Origin: Hyalella azteca
Lineage: Eukaryota; Arthropoda; Malacostraca; Amphipoda; Hyalellidae
Length of the DNA: 64,000 nt
Assembly: GCF_000764305.2 (NCBI RefSeq)
Contig: NW_025932901.1
Span: 125,022-189,021, forward strand
Direction of reading: 5' to 3'
The translations under genes were made by a program, and so were the position numbers. Of this stretch, positions 1 to 13,200 are shown piece after piece. Position 1 is the first letter of the stretch; every line of letters begins with the position of its first letter. The notes below the pieces were generated by a model. The model was not told the origin of the DNA. It did no database searches and worked only from the letters and a program-made list of their open reading frames with translations.

Positions 1-255
1 GGGGGTTTACCATACACATGACGTTGCTTTGTCCACGTTTGTACTAGCTGCTACCATTTTCCTATCCGCAATCTCTGACCACGGTTCCAATATTTTCTGA
101 AACATTCGTGTATTCTAACACTGATTAATTCTAAATTGACAAAACATTTATTTAACAAAAGACTACTACCTAACAATAAAATTATGTTTAATTAAAGACC
201 CAAACCTCATTGACAAGGATCGATGATAAGATGATCAGCCTCCACAAAGCACGGT

Positions 256-437
256 TTAGCGAACGTGTGTTAATTCTTGGTTTAACCTCTGCTTCGTGAT
301 GAAGAGGCCGCCGATCTCGCCGCGATGCCCGTACATCAAAGTGATGTCTAAAAGAACTTTGATTCCGTGATCTAATATAGATTGTTTGAGCTGGTGATCC
401 CTGTTGAACTGTTCCGAATACATCTTGACCATGATTA
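256..437 (-). CDS. Candidate internal exon of an unidentified gene
   Basis: On the minus strand a frame from a possible acceptor (AG at 438-439 after a T-rich run) reads about 59 residues to a stop at 256-258. The peptide has balanced, coding-like composition (contains HQLKQSILDHGIKVLLDITL and HRGEIGGLFITKQR). A possible donor, AGAG|GTTAAA, would end the exon at 287. The helix-like pattern before LLDITLMYG faintly recalls HEAT repeats of condensin G-type subunits, but this is too weak to name. It lies downstream of the dopamine receptor exon and is probably a separate gene. Confidence 0.35.
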
Positions 438-1298
438 CTAAACCGATATAAAAATTTAGTGGGCGACCGTCCCTAAAAATAAAAACTTTTTTCCATTAGA
501 AGAGAAGGTAATAAATTGAAAAATTAAAATAATATAGGTATTTACAAAAACAAAAAGAAAGAGAAAACAGAGCATTGTAGGTATTGAGGTAAACTTGAAC
601 GCCTCATTAAGCACCGAATGATAATTAAACAATGCGATGAATACGAAATTTATTTTACCGAAATGGAAGATAATTAGTGATAATGTTAGCGAACTGTTTC
701 AAGATTTCAGCTTGAAGGTTTCAGGTTCTCGCTGGCAAACTTCGACACGCTGTATCATTTGCAAGCCATTGTTCCCATCGGTTGGGAGGCGAAGTTGAGT
801 TAACTTTCGCTGTCTTTGCTCCGCTTATCTATATAGTAATCAAGTGTTATAGGGATAAAGATAGTTGTATAACGAAACCTGAAGGCTCATCAAACCCCGA
901 ATATTTTTAACTCATTAATAAATGCAAAGTGGCTTATAAATCATTCACTAACAATCATACTGAATACAATTGATTATTTTACAGATTTGGTGGAGTATAG
1001 AAAAAAGAAAACAGTATTGAAAAAACTTTGTTGAATCAGGCCTTATTCGTTACAGATACATTGCACATTGCGTCGCTAAACTGTGCATTGTTCAATGCGC
1101 CAGCTCAGAAAATCGGAAAAACCGTCCAGCTGAATGCATTAAATGCTACTGGGCACCCAGTGACTTCTAGAAATAGTGTAATGACCCACATGTTGTATTC
1201 ACCTATGTGAATCAGACCTAAAAACCATCTAGAATGCTCAAGTCCACAATGGAAATCGAATTGTTGAAACTGAACGCAAAGCAAACAAAAAATAAGAA

Positions 1299-1357
<59 letters not shown>

Positions 1358-2575
1358 TTAATAATAAAGGTTTTTTCGAATCTATGATATAAATAGTTAT
1401 AATGCTAGTAGAATCGAAAAAAGTCTGAAAAATTTTCTGCACCACACGGAAATTAAGTTTGTAAAACGAATAAAGAAATGTACGTCGGCGTAAAAAACTA
1501 AAATGATCGAAAAATCTAGAGGCGGCTACATACGCGTGCTATAGGTGCTAGTAGGATTGTATACATATAGGAGGTCTAATGTCACTTGGTAGGCGTTTAT
1601 AAATCGGCCTTATTTGGAAAATGTAACAATCGATATGATAACAACGGGACTTAAATCCTCAAATTGATCTCCAGGAATTTATCAAAACTCTCACTTCAGG
1701 CAAGATTTCAGCCGATGTAACGGCTTCGTAGCTCACCACAGTATCTGTAATGCTGTGACTCCCTGAACTGAATTAATTTTCGAAGAACGAATAGTTTCAA
1801 TTATGAAATTTCTATCTTTTATAAATTTTGTGAAAAGTTAAGATTGTCAGATATGTTCATTCCGCAAAATATTGTAAAGGTATAGTCAGACACCAAATTA
1901 AGAGCGCCCTAAAGGCTCAGAGTAAATAAGTGGCGATAAGCCGCAGGAATGCGATGGATCGCTAGTCAATCAAAGTGAGAATATCAACTTCAGCGTTTTG
2001 TTTTCTTAGACCAATCCGCAGAGAGAAATTGTTGCTCCTGGAATTTTTTCGAATCAACTTCGGCGACGAGTCTGTTAGAGAAAAAGAAAGTCTGTCCAAG
2101 AGACGGGACGTGTTTTAAGAAGCACAACTTCTGATCTGAGGACGCGGAAATAAGTAGCAGCGAGAACGCGGACGCCTCAATGAACTGAGTCTTATCGGTC
2201 CACCTGCATCGAGGACGTTTGCCTTTCACGGCTGCAATATTGAGGCTTTTTCAGCATAAGAATTTTTATTTCGGAACAATAAATTTTACCCATGTTCCAA
2301 TCTAGTTTTGAGGGAAATCATAAATTTGTCATCCTAATTTACGTAACGACTATACTATCTAATTTTGGAATAGTTTATACCTCTGATTTGAAATGACAAC
2401 GAGCAAGCGCAGAGCTGCTGATAGTTATATTAGTTATGGTATTTATGTTAGTAAGGTTTATTGTGTTATAATCTTATGATTTCCATATGCATTTAATACT
2501 GTGTTTATCCTTTGAATGTATAATTTTCTCCATTTAAACCACAAAAAAACTTGTTCTGTTAATAAATTCTGTTCC
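438..2575. other. No gene seen apart from the AAT microsatellite
   Basis: AT-rich sequence with short random frames only. A minus-strand frame at 1990-2229 is open for 79 codons but has no recognised motif. Confidence 0.5.
1301..1367. repeat. AAT/ATA trinucleotide microsatellite
   Basis: About 20 uninterrupted AAT-type triplets with minor edge variants. Its minus-strand translation gives a poly-leucine run, an artefact of the repeat. Confidence 0.97.
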
Positions 2576-2881
2576 ATGTTATTGGACGATTCTCGTCGCA
2601 AGAAATGCTTGTAAATTTCTTCACAACCTTTGAACACGAGATCGCTTTCAGCGAGTATCCGCGTTTCTTCAGGGCGACGACCGAGCCTATCGAACTTTTG
2701 CCGTTCACGAGAAATCTTGAGGAGCGAACGGAAAAGTCCCCGTCGAAATCAGAACTCTTCCGGTTTGTTTCTTTGCGTGATCACGAAAAGAATCACATTT
2801 GCATATGATCACATAGGCGGGCCTCCTCAAACTATAGAAAACCGATATTTTCATCGGGGGCTTCTCGTTAGGAAAATCTAG
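2576..2881. other. GC-richer block open in several frames
   Basis: This block is richer in G+C than its surroundings and stays open for 65 or more codons in two plus-strand frames and about 70 codons in one minus-strand frame (SRKETNRKSSDF onward). It lies about 1 kb downstream of the dopamine receptor exon, where a last coding exon could be. None of the peptides matched a receptor tail I recognise, and no acceptor has the phase the receptor donor requires. It could be an exon or chance. Confidence 0.2.
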
Positions 2882-3829
2882 TGTGTGCTCTGCACTCGAA
2901 TATAGAGCGAAATATTTTCTCCCTTGGAGACGCTTAATTGCATAGCTGCTGTTGACGGCTTGGCTGCACGACTCTCTTCAGCAAGGGGAGCTTCTATATT
3001 GATAAACTTAGGCCTTTTATTTCTATTGACTTTGCACTGAAATTTTCATGATCTAAAGTCACGAGAAAAATGTAGGTATTCTATCAATCAAAGGACAGTG
3101 TGATTGTTTATTATTCAACAAATAACAGTTTGATTGAAAAACAAATAAACTCTTAGTTTAAAGGTGCTTGAAACTGAATTGTTCTCTTTACTACATTAAA
3201 ATAAACGTTCTTTGACATACTACAATTTTTTAACTTTGGTGTTGACTTGTGAACAACAATTGAAACTTACAACAGCCACATCAAAATTATCATTATGCTT
3301 GACGAGGAGTTTCAAAATTACCAAGTACGACGAAAACTTCGATACATCCGATAATTGGAGCTTCATTATTTCACAGTATCTATATTGCTCAGCAGAATTG
3401 CAATATGGCTTGAATTACCCTACATATCCTCATATCCCTACTCCTCCATACAAATTCTTAATATCCGTCTCCCGAAATATCTGTACGGAAAAACGCAGTT
3501 TTATTCTAATTACCTAATGTGTGTTTTCAATCGATTTTCATTACATATTTCCATTAATAATGAATACACAACCAGAAATGAAACCGATACTGGACAACGT
3601 CCGATGTCTATATAGATTCTACAATCTATCTTCTAATTGTAAGCCGAAAGCTATGATGGAATAATGGAAATGAATTCCCCTACTACAAAAGTATTCAATG
3701 GATACGAAAGATATCTATGTAGCAATAACAATTAAATTACATACATATGTGTCAATCAAAATTAAATTACATAATTATGTTTCTTTAAAATGAATCAAAA
3801 ATAAAAACATTAGAAGCAGCAAGTAATGT

Positions 3830-3835
3830 CCTCAC
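3830..3835 (-). other. Splice donor ending the Dop1R2 exon
   Basis: GTGAGG follows AGAAG on the minus strand. The in-frame TGA of the long frame falls inside this donor. The exon leaves two bases (AG) of an Arg codon to be completed by the next exon. Family members continue past the DFRR motif into a cytoplasmic tail, which supports real splicing here. Confidence 0.8.
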
Positions 3836-5097
3836 CTTCTGAAGTCCCTCGCCATGCAGGCGTAGATGACAGGATTCATGGCAGAGTTGCTCCATCCCAG
3901 CCACGTCAGGATCGCTGCCACAAGAGGTGACTGGCTGCAACCTTCTTGACAAATTCCCATCAAGACATTATTGACAAAAAATGGCAGCCAGCAAATTATG
4001 AACACTCCCATCACAGTTCCCAATGTTTTGGCTGCTTTCTTCTCTTTAGCAAACTTACAAAATTTTTTGGATAGTGAAAAATTCTTGAGGTTCCTCGAAA
4101 CGACTCGTGAACTGGAGTCAGGCGCCACAGCCTCTTGCAATAGAGCGCAAGGATCGCCGTCATCGGACGACCCGAAGGACTGCTCGGCGAGTCTCGAGCT
4201 CCCGTTCTCACGGACGCAAGAGCATTGACGTCCTTTTTGAGACTGCGTACGGCCGAGACCTGTGTTGCCGTTAGCGCTGCTACTGCTGCCACCCCCACCT
4301 CGATGGATGCGGAGCGTCAACTCGACTTCACCTTCTCCGTTGCTTGATACGAGCTTCTGGCCTTGCTTGAGACTCCTGGTCTGCAGTGTTGCAGCTCGGA
4401 AAATACGGAAGTATGTGAAGACCATTATTAACAATGGACCATAAAAGCTTATTGTGGACGAGAAGAACAGGTAGGCCGTGTCTTCCGTGAATAGACATTC
4501 GCCGGAAGGATGTGGTTCGGACACTGATCTCCACCAGGCAATGGCCGGGAAAGAGATGAGAGCTGAGCACACCCACACGAGGGCTATGAGACGACATGCT
4601 CTCTTGGGACTCATCTTAGTGGGATAGCTTAATGGGTCTGTGATAGCCCAGTAACGGTCCAGTGAAATTACGCATAAGTTTAATATTGATGCCGAAGATG
4701 CAAGAACGTCGAAACTGTGCCACACATCACAAAAATCAGGCCCAAAGAACCAATAGCTGAACGAATCGTATACTGCGCTAAATGGCATAACTAACAAGCC
4801 AACCAGGCAGTCTGCCACTGCCAGGGACATTATAAAATAATTTGTAACTGTGTGCAGGTATCTCTCTCTTGACACAGCAACAATGACCAGGCCATTGCCA
4901 AATATTGTGGAAAGCGCGAAAAATAAGAGAAGGAGGCATAACGATACGCGCTCGGGAGAGACTTCGATGTGAAAACTCTCTCCATCATTTGTACGGCACT
5001 CGAAACTGTAGTTGACTCCGAAATATGTGCAGTTCTCATCAGTTTTCAACATTGAAAAATTGGTCAGCAATCTTACTTCAGTTGAATTATCTTCCAT
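3836..5097 (-). CDS. Dop1R2: Dopamine receptor Dop1R2/DAMB-like GPCR, main coding exon
   Basis: A class A (rhodopsin-like) G-protein-coupled receptor of the invertebrate D1-like type 2 group, expected to bind dopamine at the plasma membrane. The reading frame is open for 420 codons from an ATG at 5097. Seen: N-glycosylation sites at N4, N13, N22 and N29; D96 in TM2; the amine-binding Asp D130 in TM3; C123 and C201 for the usual disulfide; DRY at 147-149; TM5 serines 213, 214 and 217; FIICWLPFF at 366-374; NPVIY at 408-412. A long third intracellular loop (about 232-355) holds ELTLRIHRGG and a Ser/Gly-rich stretch, as in fly Dop1R2. The frame reaches TGA only inside a good splice donor (AGAAG|GTGAGG, exon end at 3836), so the C-terminal tail lies on another exon. 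A pyrimidine-rich CAG lies just 5' of the ATG, so an upstream 5'UTR intron is possible. Subtype is by remembered resemblance, not a search. Confidence 0.93.
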
Positions 5098-6765
5098 TTC
5101 GATCTGGTAGTAAAAACTAAACAGATGATCTGCTCAGCTATCCAAGCGCCGCATGAAATAGAGTTTAAATTAAATTTCTACTGCTCTGGACGAGAGATCA
5201 CTCGTCGGTCGGACTCGAGTTTGAAGTTTGTCTTGCATTGGAGGCTTTTTCTCTGAATTTCTGTCCATGCATTGTCAGCATTCGTCTTGGTTTTGGCTGA
5301 ATGTCGTCATGCATTTTAGTCCGTCGTTTAACACATGAACTGCAACAAATTAATTCATGACTTCTGATTTAAATGATCCGAAAGAAAAATGTCGAATCAC
5401 TGTTGAATGATGAAATTTTTGAGCTTCTTCGATCCAAGTAGTGAGTTCAGCCTTAAAATTAAATTTCAAATTCTAGGTTTCCATTAGAAAAAATTTTCTA
5501 AATGATGTCAACTCGTGATTAATTTTCAATTGTTCTTTTCTCATGTTCAGATGACTGTTCTTTCAGTACGGTCATTATTAAAATTACAATGTTTAATCAA
5601 TCTCTGGCTTGTTCTGAATTGCTTCACTAATTGTTCTGTCGAAAAAATCATCATGTGAATAAATATTGTTATTCATCACAGCAAATAATATGTAAAAAAT
5701 TTACTATATAAAATATTATCACCGACCTTTGCATTTTCGTAGAGTTCGGTATTAAAATGATTGAAATAGACTTCTGTTATATTTCACCTTCATGCACCGC
5801 ATTCCTACTATTTTGAAACATGGGTATGAACTATTTCAAAGGAAGCTGCTCTATATACAGAGTCTTCTTTATAAACTCTGGAAGTAAAGTGCTAATATAT
5901 AAAACACTTTCACTATATATATATACACTCTCACACAACATAAAACCCTTTCAAAAGTTGTTTAGAAAACTTCTAAGCTATGAGGAGGCAGTGAAAACAG
6001 TTAATCACACCCAATGGCTGACAAATAACGATAGCACTGAGAGTCGAATATATTGTAGTCAATATGGTGACGATGAAAGCAAAAACTGGTGCATTAAATT
6101 TCAATATCTTTGCTTGTACGTCGACTGACTTGCGACTCTAATTATTGAGATCACATAGGTTCATTCAAGGAATAGAATTTATCGTAAACTTCGCAGCAAA
6201 ATCTCTACATGAGATTTTCGTACAATTTAAATACCAGCGGTGAGAGCATCACGTATCATAATTCGATTACTGCATCAGAACTTATTTAAGATAGCCTCGG
6301 TTCTCCCATTAATAGAACAAATTTCTGAATCAGGGCAAGCGCTACAGTTTTAAGGAATGCGCTAATTCCAAAGAAGCGTTTAAGCTTAGGCTAAAATTTA
6401 TCTAGAGCAGAAGGATACCTGATTATATTTTTTCATTTCTAAGCGGGTTTCATTTGGTTATTCTAATCATTGCAATAATTTCGTATAATTGTAAAACTAT
6501 AACACGGGTAAAGCCTTCGATGCCCTGAAAAACATTATGATTAATTGTGTGCAATAAATAAAAGGCATGCTACACATGACGAGTATCTTCTAAAATATAT
6601 GGCTGACCGATTAAGATGTAAAAATTGTATCTAGAATATTATGATGATTTAGATAATTGACTCTGAAGAATGAGGATGAACACTGATACATACTGTAGTC
6701 ATGGTTATTATCCGTCATGGAAAACGGTTGGAACATCCGTCCATGAGACAACTATAGCATTGATA
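5098..6765. other. 5' flank of the dopamine receptor exon; no gene seen
   Basis: AT-rich sequence upstream of the receptor ATG. A 5'UTR exon and promoter may lie here, but no TATA box or initiator could be placed. A plus-strand frame at 5820-6128 is low-complexity and probably spurious. Confidence 0.4.
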
Positions 6766-6767
6766 GA

Positions 6768-6916
6768 AAATATATAACTCAGTACTCACTGCAGTGAGTG
6801 ACAGAGAGCGCATTTTCTCGTCGACGAAAACATGAAGTCACGGACGGACAGACAGACGGACAGACGGACATGGCGAGCACAATAGTGCATTTTTTTCATA
6901 AATGAGAAAATGCGCT
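6768..6916 (-). mobile_element. Short interspersed inverted-repeat element, copy 1
   Basis: Copy 1 of a three-copy family, in the opposite orientation to the other two. The core 6807-6916 starts AGCGCATTTTCTC and ends with its reverse complement, enclosing a GGAC/GACA simple-repeat run. It is flanked at 6768-6806 by conserved sequence containing the 16-bp palindrome ACTCACTGCAGTGAGT. No coding capacity; MITE-like. Confidence 0.75.
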
Positions 6917-6922
6917 AAAAAT

Positions 6923-9593
6923 CGCCCTCTTATATCCTCACGGTTATGATTAACACATTCACTGAATAAAATATGCTGTATAAGCAAAATTGCTTCCAAT
7001 AATAATACTCGTTTTGAAACTGGAAAATATACATGCTTGATTTTTTCTCAGGTCAGGCTCTCATCGATATCAAACTATATTTTGCGTAAGGAGCTTTTAT
7101 AGAAACGAATTTAATTTACTTGATCATTCTTAACCTTGTACATTGAGCCAGAGCGCATCACGTCTGCGGCACCATCATGGATACGGTGATAGAAACCATT
7201 ATCATGCAGGAGAAAACCTAAATAGTGACCTCGATTGTGGCGACAGCCTTATAAACTAAGAGAATCAGAGCTGAACGTCTATGGATGTTTTGCCTCCACT
7301 TTATCATCATGGAGATGAGGTCTCAAGGTCCGAAGTCAGAATTATTGTCGACTGACACTGCCACGTGCTCAGTAAAGCTCGGTGTTGAAAACTGGAATTT
7401 TGCGCGCTGACCTGAAGTCCTGTCGCGATAACTGAGTTAGGCCTGTGCCGGCCGTAAAGCTGTTAGTGATTCATGAATATACAGTGTCGTCCATTATCTT
7501 GAACTTCCAAAATTGAATAGATTCCCTAAATAGAACCTCAATGATGCATAACAGCATGGATTAATTTAACACGTTTTTATGCAATTTTTAACATTAAAAT
7601 GTATAAAGTGTAAAGTAAAAATTCAAAAATAAATTGAACCTTATAATATGTAGTTATATTTCAAGTTAAAGTGAATATCTGCCCAGGTGTTTGAAAGCAA
7701 TCAATTAATCATAGAATAACATTTTTGAACCAAAGGTTTCTCATCATTTGGGAGCATGAGTTCAGCTTGGGAAGAAGGTACCACATCTCAAAATGTCAAA
7801 AATAATTCTCTCACATTTCAAAATCATGTATAAACAATCTTTGGCTTCTCTCACATCTTAGATGAAGCGCTCTTTTCTGCTTAAATTCTGAGCGTAAATT
7901 AAGGATCTACATGCAGGCCTCAATCCTGTTCAGCTTCCAGTTCAGTATACGAGCGAGCAATTATTGAAGCTGAAATCTACGTGAATGCGGTCGAGGGAAG
8001 GTTGCTATGCCTTCACAGCTGAGATAAGCGACGACGTCAAGCAGCAGCCGATGCAGAGCTGCAGCAGCTGTACAGGCACCAGCCACCACGACGGTATGGT
8101 AGCAACTATATGACGTTCAAGCGCATCATTAAAAGCAGCCGACATGCAACAGCAAGACAAATATATATAAGCTATTAACTGTATCTACCGGAATATATCC
8201 AACATAAATATGTTGAACAAAGCAAACAAAAATATCGTTTATAAATATCGCGGAATCTCGTCACTAGAATATCAGTAACGGAATGAGTGGAATTAGACTA
8301 TAAACATCAGAGGACCTACCAAACAAATGTAATCAATCGAATGAGTAATCATTCAAACGATTTTATTATTGATGTCATTTCTACAGTAGAGTCATCATTT
8401 ATACATATGACAATTAAAGAAGAGTCAATTTACGAGGATCCCGAACGACATTGGCCATATAAGCAGAGTCTATGAAAATGAAATGAACGAAACAACAATA
8501 ATAAGCCAACAACATCAACAGCAACGTAAGCAGCAGCAAAGATTACATCAACTATGTGCCAAAACCATCGCAAAAGAGACCAAAGACATCAATATGAACA
8601 TTAGCATACGGGGTGGATGCATAAGGACATTAAAAGGCACCAAGGACATTAAAAGGTACCGTCCCAGCCTCCCGGCATCATCAAGAAAAGCATCATCAGT
8701 ACGCTGGACAAACACCCTGTCACTCACACCGCTTATCGCGCGGCTTGCGCTCGTATCAGGGCTTCCGCTGAGTCCCAGGCTAACCGTTAGCTTTAGTCCG
8801 TCCCGAGGGATAAAGGCATCCTATGATCAAAGACATTGTCAGTATATGCATTATTAATTTTATAGCAGGGCAGTGTGATGTCTTCTAGTCTATTGACAAC
8901 TCTGTGATTGAATATAAATTATTTGCGATTCATCGAAGAACTTTAAGGGATAATTGGCTTTATTGTGGGCGCTCAGAACGGACTGGAGTATACCAAGCGA
9001 GAAAAGTTAAAATAATAATTGGAACATGTTATTAGGAACATTTATAAGCAGGAGAGTACGAAGAAACCTTCTTCGTATGAGGTAAAGAAACCAAAAAGCT
9101 AAGAGACCAAATAAAACAAAAAAATAAATTCACTTGATTGCATGAATCGAAATTTATCAGGAATTTGACAGCAGAGAAGATGGCATGAATTCAGCATATC
9201 TCTATAAAAAGAAAACGTTAAGGAGGCTAGCTCCATTTTCAATGTTCGTTTCATCAAGTTTTACAGCACTGTCAAACTAACGACCGCGCTGAACTTGGAA
9301 CTTGCCTCAAAAAGGATAAGTTGAATTTTTGTGACATCTACTAAAAAAATTCAATCAATGATTGACGATAATGAGAACAAGCTGTTATTGATTTTTTATA
9401 TCGAGGAAGAGAAGAACGAATGGTTTATGATATTAACGAATCAAAACTTGCGATCATTTCCAATTAATGAATGGCCATGCAAGTTTTCTCTTGTGCTTGT
9501 CAAAGGAGTAAACGAAGGAAACATTCCTGATGTGTGGAAATAATCGAACAAAATGAGCATATTTTATCAAGGTCAGCGCGGGATGGTGAAATG
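6923..9593. other. No firm gene; one weak exon candidate near 8.0 kb
   Basis: Mostly AT-rich. At about 7997-8091 a GC-rich stretch lies between CCTTCACAG and CG|GTATGG and reads EISDDVKQQPMQSCSSC in one frame. It is too short and unlike anything known to call. A 124-codon plus-strand frame at 8483-8857 begins with a Gln/His-rich run and has no recognised domain. Confidence 0.3.
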
Positions 9594-9599
9594 TTCTTG

Positions 9600-9650
9600 C
9601 CAGCTGCAGGCAGCAGTGCCAGCTGCAGGCAGCAGTGCCAGCTGCAGGTG
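9600..9650. repeat. 19-20 bp tandem repeat, about 2.6 copies
   Basis: Tandem units of the type CAGCTGCAGGCAGCAGTGC. It lies just before a much longer and different minisatellite. Confidence 0.85.
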
Positions 9651-9762
9651 TCAGTAAGATGAGTCACAGTCAGCATGAATAGCGCTGATTTGCTGATTAA
9701 GCGCACCTTAGGCGGCAGCTGTAGACCTCAACTTGTCCGGGCAGCTGTAGCTCATTATTGAG

Positions 9763-10230
9763 AGTAGCAGTTACAATACAACTGTAGCGCCCAGCAGTTA
9801 CAACTGTAGCACCCAGCAGTTACAACTGTAGCACCCAGCAGTTACAACTGTAGCACCCAGCAGTTACAACTGTAGCGCCCAGCAGTTACAACACTGTAGC
9901 GTCCAGCACTTACAACTGTAGCGCCCAGCAGTTACAACTGTGGCGCCCAGCAGTTACAACTGAAGCGCCATGAAGTAGCAACTGTAGCGCTCAGCAGCTA
10001 CAACTTTAGCACCAAGTAGTTACAACTGTAGCACCAAGCAGTTACAACTGTAGCGCCAAGCAGCTACAACTGTAGCGCTCACCAGTTACAACTGTAGCAC
10101 CAAGCAGTTACAACTGTAGCGCTCACCGGTTACAACTGTAGCGCTCTGCAGCTACAACTGTAGCACTCAGCAGTTACAACTGTAGCGCCCGGCAGTTACA
10201 ACTGTAGTGCCCAAGTAACAACTGTAGCGT
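9763..10230. repeat. Minisatellite, 21-22 bp unit, about 21 copies
   Basis: Consensus close to CAGCAGTTACAACTGTAGCG followed by CC. Units differ by point changes (GCGCCC, GCACCA, GCTCAC variants) and small indels. TTACAACTGTAG is the best conserved core. No coding function is apparent. Confidence 0.95.
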
Positions 10231-13200
10231 CAACTCTGTAAAAATTTACATTCACTGAACTGGATGGTCATGATATACAGAGCATTTCTCCTAGAATACA
10301 ATTTCCTCAGTATCAAACAAATTATTTTTAAAGTTCACTTTCTATCTCGTAACATATAAAATAATTTAAATCAAGCCAAGGAAATCCTTGCTAAGTTCAT
10401 CCTAACATATGACACGCGTAAGTGGTTTATTGACAAATGAACACTGAAGGTAAGCAGCAGTTTCCAGGAGGTATCTCTGACATTGAGTCCTGCACAGCTG
10501 TGTACATCTGTACCCAGCAACTCAATAGTAACTCTTTAGGATTATTGCCCGCAACCACGCGGGTGTTGGTCGGCCTCCCATAAACCGCCTGTGACGATGA
10601 AACAGTGGCCCATCGCATGCAACGCTTAACACTTGCTTGGTGAAATTATAAGCTCTCCTTGAGTCAAAGTAAACAAAAAAATTATCGATCAATTATGGAC
10701 GTTTAGTTGGACGTATAAGTGGAAACAAAAATTTTTCATGATTTTTCAAAACAGGATTAATAAATAATGAAAATTATTCTCATTATAATTACTGATGAAG
10801 CAGTAAGACCTAACGAGCTAGAATACAGAAAATGAAGTAAAATGTGAAGTGAAATGCTGTTAAACTTATGAAATTGAATCCTTTCAATGGGCCTTATTGC
10901 TCACCAATTAATTGATGTTGAATTGCTCGGTGTAGGGTCAACAAGAGTAATTATTTAGGATTTAAGTTTGAATTTTACACTTTAGTGTACGTAAGAAGGC
11001 AGTATCTGAGGGAGCATCATATGTTATTAAGAATTAATTCACGTAGGACTCTAACGATCATCTTAATCGCGATTTTGTATTGCGATTTTCAAGGCTGGTT
11101 AAGGTTAAACAATAAGTTGTTTGGAAATTCCTAGTTTCTATGCGTATTCTTTTTAAACTGCTTTATTGAAATTTGTTTGCAAACTAAATTATTAAATTCC
11201 TTCAATTTTTAACTCAACCTTGATTTTTTTACTCCTTTCTATATTATTTTAACCGTCAATGAAACCGTGCAAGAACAAAAATGAATTACCAAATCTGGCT
11301 TGTGTTGTCCAACAATTTCTCGCACTAAGAAAGTGCAAAAATTATTTAGATTGATCAAACATTTGCTTGATCTAAATAATAAATTCATATCCAGGGGTAT
11401 TATCGCAAAATGTTCGGTTTACTTTACATTTTTAAAATTATCGAGGCTCATTGAGAATTAAAATTATAGCAATGATGACTTTAGATACATAAAGTAGTGC
11501 TCCACGATGTGCAGAAAATACGGACTAATGATCTCAACTGTGTCTGAATCTTGATCGTTATCTGTATGAATTTGTAATTTTGAATTTGAAACTCGTCTGT
11601 ATTAATTTGAGACAGCATTTGTCTTGCACACATGCAGAAGATAAAATCTATCGGAATTAAAGAAAAACATTATTTTAACTCAGAGTATCAGTGTCTTTGA
11701 ATTTTAAATGTTTGTGAACATGGATATTAGAGAACAGTCTACATGAATATCAGGTGGCAATCTAGAATAATTCAAGATGAAAAATTAACATAAATCTAGG
11801 GAAGCGATCCATACGAACTCCAAAGTCTTAGAGTGCAAGCCTAGTGCAGAAAGTTGAAACATTATGGGGCTTTCAAGACGTTGTTCGCGACGTTTCCGAG
11901 GCCTCCGCAATAATGTATAGTTATAATATATTCCAGAAGAATAATTAACCAGAATATGAAACACAGAGGAACGAAGTTATACACTAAAAAATGTCGGTGT
12001 AACATTTATCAATGCGACAATATTTCATTTTTTTTTCAAAAATTCAAGCATGCGACAATATTACTTCTGGTTTGGTGTCACCAACATGCCCAACAGACTC
12101 ATCGACGAATCGACTATGAACGCGTTCAAGAACAGATTTGATAAAGCTATGTAGAGGGAAATATTTAGAATAACACTGCTTCCCGCCCCAGAGATCTGGT
12201 GCATATAGGTTCAGTAGCTACTTGCATGCTGCAACGTCAGTTCTGGAAAAATGGTCAAAAAACAGGTTTAAAATCTAAGGGGGACAAGTCAAGAATCGGG
12301 ATCAGGAAACTTCAACGCCCAAACTGCTACACTGTACTACAACATATATCGGGTTGGAACTTGGCTCATCATTCGGTTGCTCATGCACGTAGCACAAAGT
12401 AAGTTTCTTTTTTTTTCGACAAAAGAAGTTTCGGGTTTCTGACCCTTGTCTCCTTGTTTCAGCTCAAACCACCTCTACATATATCTCTCTGCCACACCTG
12501 TTTCTACTTATGCCACCTGTTTGTCTGCTCAGCTTTTGGCCTATATCTTCGTCCATTTGCCTATCTGATTTTGTGTACGATTGGATGTCAGTTTGCAAGT
12601 CTGTTCGTTGTTTCATCTTATTTTGTTCATTTAACTGGTCACTTGAGCCCCAATCGCTCTTGCATCTCGTGAAATATATCTTTTAATCCATTCAATTGCA
12701 TCAATAGCTAAAAATATCATTGTTGTTTTTATCAATATAATAAAGATACAATTAATTATCTTATAATTTGTAATTTAGGCAATAGTGGGGGAAAAACACG
12801 TATTTCATCCAGTTAGGATGAATGCAAAGCGCAATGATCTATTTATTTCAGCAAGAGATGGCATGACTGACGCCATTTTTCTAAAAGATATGACATAGAC
12901 GATGATTTTACTTATTTTGGTTAAAGAAAGCCATTATTTTATAATAATTCACACAAGCATTATGGAAAGTCGCTCTTTGATGACAATCTACGTTTAATAA
13001 AAAAGAACAGCATTTTTTTCTAACGTTAAACTACAAAGAAGAACAATACCCTTCGTAGAGTAAATATATTTTCTACGCTTTATAGTAACTTTGAACTTCA
13101 TTATCCGAGAAAAAAACGAGTAAAGCAACAATTATCCAAGAGTGAGGTAGGCAACAACAGAACGTCCTATCACCGTCGATCGTCATCTAGCGCGAGGATC

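Noticed and set aside
1218..1445. Minus-strand frame with a poly-leucine stretch
   Set aside because: It is simply the translation of the AAT microsatellite.
3971..4597. Frames on both strands inside the receptor exon
   Set aside because: Shadows of the dopamine receptor frame.
9763..10230. CRISPR-like array
   Set aside because: Units are contiguous and nearly identical with no unique spacers, and the DNA is eukaryotic.
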